Positions 25,901 to 37,323 of a stretch of DNA of 64,000 bases are shown piece by piece; the stretch's first letter is position 1, and each line of letters starts with the position of its first letter. The notes below the pieces were generated by a model. That model saw nothing but the letters and a program-made list of their open reading frames with translations. It was not told the DNA's origin and did no database searches. This stretch comes from Strigops habroptila (Eukaryota; Chordata; Aves; Psittaciformes; Psittacidae). The translations under genes were made by a program, and so were the position numbers. The stretch covers positions 79,620,923 through 79,684,922 of the forward strand of contig NC_044278.2 of assembly GCF_004027225.2 (NCBI RefSeq), written 5' to 3'.

Positions 25901-28017
25901 ACTGCTCTGAAGCCACAGCTCTGTCAGTAAATCAAACATTCCCTAGTGCACTCCCTGGCATCGTGGTCAACCTGCATCACACAGCCCAGATGAGTGCAAT
26001 TAAACCCAAACCCTCCTACTGCTCTCTGCAACAGTGTGGCCTTATCCAAGCTGCCCACTGGGAATCAGCAGCGCCCTTCAAAAACTCCCAGATCATCCCC
26101 AGGAGCAACTTGGGAAAGCATTACTCAGCATGAGCCAAAACCATGGGCATAAAGATTTCCCACGCTATTCACCAGTACAGATGTGGCATGAATACATTTT
26201 GCTTGTATTTGAAATAAATTTAATGGAAATTTTTCAGGTTAGTGAGACCACCATAAATGCATAAAAATAGTTACCATCCTGCAAAGCTACTGTAAGCAGT
26301 TCAAAATAGTAGTCTATAACTGGGTTACAGATCTCTGTGAGATATTTATATTTTATTTGCTGCTTCAATCACCTAAAAATAAATGTTTGACATGATATGT
26401 CATTGTGACATAAAAAACCCAAAATGACTTTTCACAAAATGTAACAGGAGTATTCGCTAGCTTAAGAAAATGTGGTTGGTTTATTTCTGAAACAATTTTA
26501 TGAATCCAACACAGAAAGAAAACATAATTTGGACTTACCTAAATCTGCATTTTCTTTCTACTAGATGTACTCATTGATATTTGGCATGGCAGTAAGTACT
26601 GATTGATAAGCAATACGAGTAGGACAGCAGGCCAGAATCATTAGCAATAAAAAAACATTGCCTAGCGGAAATGTATTTTAAGAAGTGTACCCCTCCTATA
26701 ATCTCTGAATTACACAATTACATGATTCCATGGTTTTCTCTTGATGGTAGGAATACAAGCGGGTTTTTTTCAAATTGATTTTCCCTTACTTTCTTCACCT
26801 AGTGGGATGAAAGAGACTGGTCTAAGCCTTTAGCTTTTTGCCTTAGGCACCTATTTTTGCAAGGGATGCAATCTGGAAGTTCTTATCTCTCTGCAGAGAA
26901 GAGTCTAGTCAACTAGCTGATTAGACAGCCAAAGTTAGGTAAAACGAATGACCTGTTTCTGTTACTTCAAGTTGATTTGGAAAATCCCTTTAGGCATGAG
27001 ATGTGCCAAGTGCCTTTAAAAATCCAGCTCCAGATCTCTGCAAAACCCCAACCACCTGTGCTATGTGCTCAGTTTGCAAGTACTTTCCTGTGCTTTCCAA
27101 ACTCCCTCGGCTCATGTCAGCAGAAAATATTTGCCACCAACCCAAACGGTTCCAACTGCAGATGCTGCTGAGAGGCTGGCTCACCCCTGCAGGAGGAGGT
27201 CAGGAGTTGGTACAATACTGCGGGCACTGACAAAAGCAAAAACAAAGGAAAACACATATGTATGAAGCCAAAAGTTACCCAACAGCCCTGTGATGAAAGG
27301 AACCCGCTGCTCAGGCCTCCTAAACACATGGGATTGAAAGCCACAGGTCTGACACTGAAGAAGTTCAGAGTGGGTGTCTGCCTAAGGAAAGCATAGGAGA
27401 TCAGAACATTCACCCAAACAGAGAGACAAAATGAAAACAAGCTTTTTTGAAAGTGGGAATAAGTATTTCTACCCTCCACTGACTGAGAAAGAATTAGGGA
27501 TGTTACTTTTCTCACTGCAATGGGCCTTTGGCACCTAAGCTCAGACACACAACATAATTGTCCAACAAATCCAGTTACTACTCTGGAGATACCAGATTCC
27601 CACATTTCCTTAGAAAGGAAGTAATAGACAACTACATATTCAACATGGAAAGATAGAAGTTTTGCTCCCTATCTTATTTTGGACAGAGATACGGAGGTCA
27701 GGACCACTCACTGAGTGCTTGGTAGATTAAAAAAATATACATATGTGATTAATGTCTTCAGTCTCTGCACTATCAAATATTCTCCTGTTCTCTCACAAAC
27801 CTTTGGATGATTCTGAAAACCCTCCAAATCTCTGTTATGACGCTTATCCCAGAGTCTGAGAACTGCTCACCCATCAAAGGGGTATTTGCTGAACACAACA
27901 CACCAGTGACATGGTTAGGAAAACAGCATTCATGAGTTGCTATGAAGGAACCACTGAAACCCTGACTGCAAGAAAACCCCAAAGTATTTCCCTATGATAC
28001 CAGAGATTTTCAAATAA

Positions 28018-29038
28018 ATCATAGAATCATAGAATCGTAAGGGTTGGAAAGGACCTTAAGATCATCTAGTTCCAACCCCCCTGCCATGGGCAGGGACACC
28101 TTGCCCTAAACCACGTGGCTCAAGGCTCTGTCCAACCTGGCCTTGAACACCGCCAGGGATGGAGCATCCACAACCTCCCTGGGCAACCCATTCCAGTGCT
28201 TCACCACCCTCACTGTAAAGAACTTCTTCCTTATATCTAATCTAAACTTCCTCTGTTTAAGTTTGAACCCATTACCCCTTGTCCTACCACTACAGTCCCT
28301 AAGGAAGAGTCCCTCCCCAGCATCCTTGTAGACCCCCTTCAGATACTGGAAGGCTGCTATGAGGTCACCACGCAGCCTTCTCTTCTCCAGGCTGAACAGC
28401 CCCAACTTTCTCAGCCTGTCTTCATATGGGAGGTGCTCCAGCCCTCTTATCATCCTCGTGGCCCTCCTCTGGACTCGCTCCAACAGCTCCATGTCCTTTT
28501 TATGTTGAGGACACCAGAACTGTACGCAGTACTCCAAGTGGGGTCTCACAAGAGCAGAGTAGAGGGGCAGGATCACCTCCTTCGACCTGCTGGCCACGCT
28601 TCTTTTGATGCAGCCCAGGATACGGTTGGCTTTCTGGGCTGCAAGCTCACACTGCCGGCTCATGTTAAGCTTCTCGTCAACCAACACCCCCAAGTCCTTT
28701 TCTGCAGGGCTGCTCTGAATCTCTTCTCTGCCCAGCCTGTAGCAGTGCCTGGGGTTGCCCCGACCCAGATGTAGGACCTTGCACTTGCCTTGGTTAAACT
28801 TCATAAGGTTGGCATCGGCCCACCTCACAAGAGTGTCAAGGTCCCTCTGGATGGCATCCCTTCCCTCCAGCGTATCAACCGAACCACACAGCTTGGTGTC
28901 GTCGGCAAACTTGCTGAGGGCGCACTCAATCCCACTGTCCATGTCACCGACAAAGATGTTGAACAGGACCGGTCCCAACACCGATCCCTGAGGGACACCA
29001 CTCGTTACAGGTTTCCAACTGGACATCGAGCCATTTAC
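28018..29038 (-). mobile_element. CR1 LINE, 5'-truncated, with long intact ORF2 end
   Basis: The best-preserved transposon in the window. The 3' end at 28018 carries ATAGAATCATAGAATCGTAAG and the truncated 5' end is near 29038. The minus-strand frame 28106-29137 is open for 343 codons, of which about the last 310 are CR1 ORF2: [24 protein letters not shown] (catalytic palm Asp pair), [25 protein letters not shown], then [16 protein letters not shown] and the natural C-terminus with stop near 28106. The first 30 or so codons come from flanking host DNA. The endonuclease and the N-terminal half of the reverse transcriptase are missing, so it cannot move by itself. The uninterrupted frame argues for a fairly recent insertion. 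Confidence 0.96.
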
Positions 29039-31092
29039 CAAATGGAAAAGAGAAGGTCTTAACAAGAAAATTGTCAAGCAACATCTAAAATACTGAATAC
29101 AGCATAAACTGGGTGGACCGTTTTCACGGTATGTCACACTTCCGTCAAGGGTATGAAATAAAGACAGAGAGATGGAAGAGTAAAAACTGTCAGACTACTG
29201 TCCACTGAAAGCCTGATCGAAAACCCAACAGAATAATTGTATTTTAATGAGTTTTGATTCAGTTCTGACAATTTATTTCTCTATGTGAACATGAGTTTTG
29301 GAAGTAAGCAGTATCACTTACAATGACATGAGGAAAAATGTCTAAAAATGGTCAAACTGGATTTTTCTAAGAGTGTTATGAGGTATGATAAGCAATAGGA
29401 TGGGCTTTGAAATTAATAAATGGGCTTAAAAATAAAGTTATTCCTTTCCAGTTAGAATGTTAGTGATAGAACCTTTAAAGAAACCCCTCCACAAAGTGGA
29501 AAATAAGCATAAATTGTTAGGGAAAACTGACATAACAGAGACACTCAAAAGATGCACAGATTTTTGTTTGGAAAAGAAGAGAACTTCGGAGCATTGAAGG
29601 AAAGCAGGATTATGATGTTAATAACTAAGTGAAAAGAAAGTTGAGTTAGGTCTTGGAGTCTTTTCAGTTTCTGAATTGTCTTGTATCAGATAATTTTATT
29701 CTCTCTCCTTCTCTAGGCTTCCTAGTGCTGTCACCATGTTAGGCTCAATCCACCTCCAATTCAACAGAGATCACAATGCTGTGACCAACTTGGTTACAAA
29801 AGGAAAACTGAGATTAATATACAGACATCGGTCTTGGCAAGCTGTTAACACAGATGCAAGTCTCTACAGAGGCTCAGCTTTCCTTTCTGCTTCCAGACCC
29901 TCCCCTCCCTGAATCCCCAGCTCCCACTGGAAGTGAAAGGGACAGTGCCAGGGCAGGTCATTTTGCTTCTTAGTTGCTTTCCTTGACATCCACTTAGAAA
30001 CCTAAAAGCATATTTATTCACTATTTGTTTTGCTGTCATAACTAAAGCCTTCCATCAGATACAAGAACCTTATTTTGAAATACACCAGAAGATTATCTCT
30101 GTCTCAGAAAGCTTTCAGTGGCAAGTCTAATTTACTTCTGTAGAGGGAGGGAGAGGAGGGAAGGTAGAAGCTAGTGATGGAAATGTCATTCACTGGAAGG
30201 CCAAAACTAATAACATTGCACAGAAATAAAAATCAAAGGAAACACGAGAATGCAACTCATACAAACATAATTTGAAAAGAAACTTCTCAGATTTGGAAGG
30301 GGGACAATGAGGGAACAACTTACTTCCTTGTCTGAGAGATACAACTAGAACAGTGGCTGCTCCTAGGCAAGTCATTTAAAAAAACCCCAAACTTCTAGTG
30401 CACAGAGGATGATAAACATCTGAGAGTACAGAAGCCATGAATTCAAACCCAAGCTGTTCTCTTGGTGGACAGGCAGTGCTCCTATGGTCGAGCAAAGTTT
30501 AAGGAACCATGGCTACAGAGTCACATTCAGAAAGAGTCTTGGGCAACCAACCATGGGGCAACCTAGACAGAATTTAAAATCTGTGATACAAGGCCCATTT
30601 ATCCAGAAGTCCAAAATTCAAAGCCTAGACTTAATAGCTGAAGCACCAATTTCAAAATATGTATGAAGTTCTGCTACTGGAAAAATACCAGATCTGAAAG
30701 AGAGCCACTGAGATTCATGAACTACACAAGAAAGTGTAAGTGCTCTGTGGTTTTCAATTTCAATTTCAATTTCCATGCTTGAGAACTCCTTACAAAGCAG
30801 TGTGCAAAGACAGCAAGTAGCATAAGGGAGTTGGCATCACAGAAAATAGCATGCTCAGGTTGTTTGCCTTGAACTGCTTAAGTCAGAACTTACAGCAAGA
30901 AATCAGTATCAATAGTAGCATTACCCATTATCAAGGTCCAGGGATGTATTCTGGTCATATCTCAGCTACACACTGGCAGCACTAGGACACTGCATGCAGC
31001 AGCCTCATACTTTTTTATGCTGCTATTATTACTTTGAGTTCAATATAAGTAAACCCAGACTACTGCATGGGCAGGATGCAGTTGGATGCAAA
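29039..31092. other. Intergenic DNA with no supportable gene
   Basis: About 2 kb of AT-rich sequence between two CR1 copies. Only short unconvincing open frames occur. A small TTTCAA repeat lies near 30754-30770. Nothing else is recognised. Confidence 0.6.
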
Positions 31093-32250
31093 ATAGAATC
31101 ACAGAATCACAGAACCATTTATGTTGGAAAAGACCGTCATGATCATCAAGTCCAATCGTGAACCTAGCACTGCCAAGTCCACCACTAAACCATGTACTTA
31201 AGCGCCACATTCACACGTCTTTTAAACACTTCCAGGGACTGGGACTCAACCACTTCCCCGGGCAGCCTGTTCCAGTGCTTCATCTTTTGGTGAAGAAATT
31301 TTTCCTGATATCCAATCTAAACATCCCCTAGTGCAACTTGAGGCCATTTCCTCTTGTCTTACCTCTTGTTACCAACACCCACCTCACTATAACCTCCTTT
31401 CAGGTAGTTGTAAGCAATAACGTCTCCCCTCACCCTCCTTTTCTCCAGGCCAAACCACTCCAGTTCCCTCAGCTGTTCCTCATCAGCCACAGCCTCACCA
31501 GCGCCAAGTAAAGGGGGACAATCACTTCCCTGGTTCTGTCGGCCACACTATTTCTCATACAGGCCAGGATGCTGTTGGCCTTCTTGGCTGCCTGTGCCCA
31601 AGCTGGCTCATGTTCAGTGGCTGCCAATCAGGTCCTTTTCCACTGAGCAGCTTTCCAGCCTCTCTTCCCCAAGCCTGTAGCATTGCATGGGGTTGTTGTG
31701 GACTAAAGGCAGCATCCAGCACTTTGCCTTGTGGAACCTCATACCATTGGCCACAGCCCATCAATTCAGCCTGTTCAGATCCCTCTGCAAAGCCTTTGTA
31801 TCCTTTAGCTGATCAACACTCCCACACAACCTGTTGTCATCTGCAAAGTTATTGAGACATTATCCTCTTGTCCAGAGATTGTTAAAGATTTTAAACAGAA
31901 TTGGGTCCTACGCTGAGCCCTGAACACCACTTGTGGCTGATCACTGACCATGGATTTAGCTCCACTCACCACAACTCTTTGCACTCAGACATCCAGCCAG
32001 TTTTTTACCCAGTGAACAGTACACCCATCCAAGTCATAAGCAGCCAGTTTCTCCAGGAGAACGTTGTGGGAAATTGTGTCAAAGGCTTTACTAAAGTCTA
32101 GGTAGAAGACATCCATAGCCTTTCCCTCATTTTCTAAGTAAGTGGGTCAACTTGTCATACAAGCAGATCAGGTTAGTCAAGCAGGACTTGCCCTTGCAGC
32201 CATGCCCTGCTTGCCCACCCTGTTGCTGGTGCTCCCCAAGGGCTTCTTTT
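31093..32250 (-). mobile_element. Older CR1 LINE fragment, antisense
   Basis: A diverged CR1 of a different subfamily from the 9.6 and 28 kb copies. It starts with ATAGAATCACAGAATCACAG at 31093 and continues through the 3' end (GTTGGAAAAGACCGTCATGA, CAGCCTGTTCCAGTGCTTCA, TTTCTCCAGGCCAAACCA, GCTGTTGGCCTTCTTGGCTG) into the reverse-transcriptase palm region (CACCACTTGTGGCTGATCAC) and further upstream (TTGTGTCAAAGGCTTTACTA, near 32075). It thus reaches further 5' than the two younger long copies. Every frame is broken by stops and indels. The left border is clear and the right border (32.2-32.35 kb) fades gradually. Confidence 0.9.
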
Positions 32251-35238
32251 ACACCTGGAGGGGATTGGCCACTATGGCTCCTGCTCCCCCAGTTCCTATC
32301 AGCCAGTCGCACCATGCTAACGTGCTCTGCTAGACTGCTCCCTAATCTGCATGATCAGGAGATGAACATTCCTGCATACACCAAGGTGAACAAATGATGC
32401 TGTTAAGAGTGAACTTAGTCCTGTGTACAACAGTTACTGTCATCTAAGAGGCCAAGGCTCGTGTCATATCCTTCCCACCCCTCCATATGCTTTTTTTTTT
32501 AGAAAAGAAGTTTCTGTACCACACATGTCAAGTAAGGGAAACTTGTGACTTCAACTATTTCTTCTCTCCTTACCCATCTTCTTGTTCTTCTTTAACATCT
32601 GGCCATCCTCTCTCTTGGCTTGAGAAGAATCATCAGCATTTTCAGGTTTTTCCTGGGACAGATATTTGTGAGCGGGTAAGTAACAATGCTGCTGTCAGTG
32701 CTGAGCAGGAACGTATGCACTCTAATAGCTAATGAAAATTTCTGTGGTTATTTTTTATATACTATCCATATGTTCATATTCTTTGTTGAACACAAGGGAC
32801 CATGGAGTATCTGCTTTCCTTAAAGACTTGTTTGGAGGCAAAAAAAAAAAAACGAACCAAAAAATTTTCTTCTCCAACAGATTTGTGTTCCCTGCATTTG
32901 CTTACCTACACTTCAGTGTCATGAGTAATCAATAAATGCAATAAATCTAAACAGATAAATTAATAAAAATTGTAAGTGTTGCTGTGAGAATGATGCCAGC
33001 AGCTGTGATACAAGGTTGGTTATATATCAGAGATTACACATTAGCTCAGCGTATAGCATTCTAAGATCCCAGATACAACAGCAACAACAAAAGCCCCACA
33101 ACGTGACTGCACTATTTATTCAATATGGTCTATACCACATGCTGCATTTGCAATAAAGATTACCTTATACTGAGTATACAAATTTATAGAAAGAAGAGGT
33201 AGGTGAGGTGTGTTGGAACATCTCTTCCATCTCCCTGCCAACCCAGCATCATTCCCTGTTGGGTATTTTTAGTGCTTTGCCCAGTCTGGATTAAAATGGA
33301 ACTCAGTAGTTTGGCTTCTTTCAGGGACTCTTCCTGATAGATCTCAGTCAGTGTTATCTGATATTAGATATCTATTTTTTTCATCTTGCCACTGTACCCA
33401 ATTACCCTCAATTCCATTTTTTTTTTCCAGAAAACTTCAGGCATTAGATATCCTAAGGTTGCGACCCAGCAAGAAATTAGCTTGATTATATTCTTCACAC
33501 TTTTTTTCATAGTCATGAGCAAGAGATATTTGTATACCCTATGTTACATATATGGTATAATTAACTTGCACAACCATCTGATAACTAGGTTTTTATTAAT
33601 ATTTGTATTCAACCGATATCCATATGACTAAGTGTAACATTCCAAATAGGCAATAGTCAGTCATGTCAAATTTGCCTTTAAAAAATTTTGTTCTCACCAG
33701 AACTGGAGTTCTACCCACAAATGCAAATGTCCATGAGTCAAGCATGCAAAATTCATCTTAAAGTGGTAACTTTTTTGTACATAAAAATGTTAGGTCTTTA
33801 AGCATCATTTTCCAATGTGCTTGTGCTTGAAATGGGTATTTTAAGAGGAGAACCTCGGCTTTCCAAGGGAGCATTCCACACGTTTCTCACCCTGAAGTGT
33901 GATGAGGTAACATACTTCAAAAACACACAGTGACATATATTCATGGAAGAAGAGCTATCCAAGGTGGCTTCAAAAGGGGAGAAGTTTCAGATCTACTGCA
34001 AGTAATGTTGCTTACACTCTCTAAGATAGTGAGTTCCCTTAAAATACCTTAACTTAAACTCTTTTCATGGCTGACTGGCATGGTCCAAACCTGTCATTGG
34101 AATTCATTTGCAGGTGACCTATATAGCTTTTTTGAGGTTTTGCTTCCTGCTGTCTCTGCACCTACGCTAAACACATGCTAATAAAACTCCCCGCCAGAAC
34201 ATCATGTAGTTTGTATAGATAAGGGATGACAGAAGAACTTCCTTCAGGACAGGTGTAGTTGCCGGTTTCCTCACCTGTGACACATTTGCTCACCATCAAC
34301 AGCTTTTCACTCTGTAATGACACATTATATCAGTTGTTCACTCCAGTTAAAGAAAATGGAACATCAGCAATGAAAGGATGCTTTAAGCCTTGAGCACTGA
34401 TCTGTAAAATAGATATATTGAGGCACTAAAATGTTCTAAACATGACAGCCAGCCTACATGAATGGCATCAGTTCCTACTTAAATACTGACTGGATTATTT
34501 ATCCAGAGAAGGTTACTGGTTTTCTTTTTACTGAATATCATCTTAAAAAACACCTGAGAGCAGCATGCTACTTGCCCCTAAGAAAAGAAAAAAAAACCCC
34601 ACAAAACGTAGTCTCAGTGATACCCAGTGCATTTTAGGTTTTTCTCTATACTTTCTAAGGTCTCAACAGAAATGTTTCAAGTAATATGTGTGAGATCTGC
34701 ATCAGACACTTGGGCCCCAAGCTAAACAGTTATTTTTCTGCCTTAAGATCATCCTAAAAACAAATTAATGGGGCTTTCTTGACTGAAGTGCTATAGAAAA
34801 CAGTATAATCATATCTTTATTCTTCAGTCTAAGCATCTCCTGGCCCCATATAACTCATTGTAAGTGTAACCTATTTATAAGGCGAAATTTTGGCATTTGA
34901 TTTTTTTTTTTTAATTCTTTCTCTGTTACAATGATAATGAAAAAATATCCTCTAATTAAAAAGGTAGGTACATATGTTGAAAAATATGACTATATGAAAT
35001 ATAAGCCATGAAAAACTTGAAAATGGAAGTTTTGTGCCTTCAATGGAACGGTCAGTCAGCCAAACTTGGGATTGCTATCTCTGCTCACCAACCCATATGG
35101 ATTTAATACACAAATGACTCTGTGAAAACACAGACAACTCTAAGCATCTCCAAGTACCTGGATATATTCAGCTGTGTGCACACGATCTTAAAAGCATGCT
35201 CATTTTAGAATATTTAAATTAGAAACAACACATAGATA
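32251..35238. other. Intergenic DNA with no supportable gene
   Basis: About 3 kb, AT-rich, with T-runs near 32491 and 33418 and an A-run near 32840. No exon, RNA gene or transposon is recognised. The first 100 bases may still be decayed CR1. Confidence 0.55.
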
Positions 35239-35395
35239 CATAGAATCACAGAGTGGTTTGGATTGGAAGGGACCTTAAAGATCATCTAGTTCCAAACCCC
35301 AAGCCATGGGCAGGGACACCTTCCACTAAACCAGATTGCTCAAGGCCCTGTCCAACCTGGCCTTGAACACTGCCAGGGATGGGCCAGCCACAACT
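35239..35395 (-). mobile_element. CR1 LINE 3' end fragment, antisense
   Basis: About 157 bases: ATAGAATCACAGAGTGG at the 3' terminus, then GATCATCTAGTTCCAAACCC, CCATGGGCAGGGACACCTTC and CCTTGAACACTGCCAGGGAT, with a break after the following short segment. Non-coding remnant. Confidence 0.93.
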
Positions 35396-37290
35396 AACAT
35401 ATTTCTATTTAGGTTCACACCACCATTTAGTTTGATGATCACTGTATGTATTTCACATCTAAGTGAATAGCACAGTTAATAAGACAAAATAATTTTACAG
35501 CAGCTTCTCAATTTAATCAATCTATATTAGGTTCCAATATGGATGTAAAGACAAGATTTGTTACTTTGATTGCTACCTCTGAAACACAATTAAAGCCTCA
35601 TCTATTGAAAAGCACTTTAAGGTACACATACAACCCAGGATCTAATGGTCATGCAGATAAATAAATTAGACTTTCAGAATAGTAGAATAACACCAAATAT
35701 GAAGAAATGCATTTAACATAAAAACAACCTTCCAGAAAAATCAAACCATGTGCAGGCATTTTCAAACATCAGAAAGAACACTTAATTTACAATGTAAGTA
35801 TTGTATGTACTATGGCATATCATGGTACCTGTATGCGCTGGTAGATAGGTAAGCAGATATGAAAAGGCATTTCAACAAATAGGTATGGTCTCATAACATG
35901 ACTATTTATATATGGTAACCTTGGCAGCAGAAGCAGTCATTTAATGAAGCCTATTGTAGGCTGTGTATGTAACTTATATTTTAACTTTTGTAAACAGCAC
36001 CTAGTTGCTATGGCTTGAGGCTCTGTATAAATCATTAAACAAATATATTCAACAATTTATATGAAGTCAAGAAGCAGGAAATCTCCATTTCCATATTTAA
36101 ATCTGCCTGCATGTACATCATTATTTTATTAACTTGCCAATCTATGCACCCCATCTTCATACTGTATTAAAGACAGTTGGCTTTTTTGTAACCTATACTT
36201 ACAGACTTTTTTATGGAGCTGTAGAAAAATAAGTTGCAGTGATGATTTGTAACCTTTAAGTACCCAAGTCAAAAGAGGTCCATGACTAGATTAATAAAAT
36301 TGCTACTTATAAAGAAATGAGCTATGGCTGCAAATCACAATCAAATTGGGACTTCCAGAGCCAATCACAGAGATCTCTTCCAAGCTCATATCAGGCCTCT
36401 TCCAGAAATTGAAAGAGCCAGTCCTACAAAGGTTCAAGCACAGGCTTTAAACTTAATGTGAGTAATCACATTAGCATCAGTTGATCTTCTCTTGTGCTTA
36501 AACATGTGTAAGTCTTCGTAGGATTACTTCGTAGATTTAGAATACTAAATTCATATGGCTAGACTTTTATAGAATACAGAAACTGCAAAGTGCGTAACTA
36601 AGAAAAACTGTACTTTCATTGTCAATTTTACTCTCCCAAATAGTTCAGAGTTCTAATAAATGGCACACAGAATAATAGTATAAAATTATTCTTATCCCTT
36701 ATTCTCAGTAGCATCAGTCAATGAGAAGAAAAGGCTATAGCCTATCCATATTTAATTATAAAGAAGGTTTCTCTCTGATTAATTGAATCATTACACATGC
36801 ACAGATACATTTCATGGTATTAAATATTAGTTACCTTCCAGTATATTAAGAAGTAAAAATCAGAGTGGATTAAATGGGAAGAATTATTCTTAGTGTACGT
36901 CTTGCCGTGCATACAACCCCTCACTTGTTTCCCAGGAAACGAAAAGGAAGCACAGACATTCAACACAGAAAGAAAATGTGCATCGGCTGCAGAACAACTG
37001 GCAAAAAATCTTGGCCTCTCTTTAATTTATTTATGGTTTTAGCTACTGTGCTGCTTATTCTAGTCTTTACAAAAGAACAATTCCAGCACTACTCATATTC
37101 TGGTACTGGCAGTTGGTGTTTCTATTAAAAATACAATAAAAATAGAGATCTGGAAAAACATGCCCAACCAAAATATCTGCACATATGTCCATAATAAGGA
37201 AGGATTTATCGAAACAGTTTTATTTGAGAACCCCTGTGTTTTAAGTAGCAAGTAACTGCATTAGTAAATGCTGTGCCTCAGTTCACAGGT

Positions 37291-37323
37291 TTATATATAT
37301 ATATACATATATACACACACACA
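37291..37323. repeat. TA/CA microsatellite
   Basis: A run of TATATA steps passing into CATATATA and ACACAC steps; short and compound. Confidence 0.8.

Larger units (their letters stand above)
15684..28017. other. Long intergenic stretch with no supportable gene
   Basis: About 12.3 kb without a recognisable exon, RNA gene or transposon. The longest open frame is on the minus strand at 27117-27605 (162 codons); it is rich in Ser, Leu, Phe, Val and Cys and resembles no family I know. A splice-bounded open segment at 16315-16420 is listed separately. Short A-runs occur near 19121 and 22893. Some moderately CpG-containing patches (for example 24000-24090 and 24915-24995) could be conserved non-coding sequence, but this is not shown by the sequence alone. 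Confidence 0.55.

Noticed and set aside
27117..27605. A 162-codon minus-strand open frame
   Set aside because: It is the longest non-transposon frame in the intergenic part, but its composition is unremarkable, it has no motif, and no splice or promoter context supports a gene.
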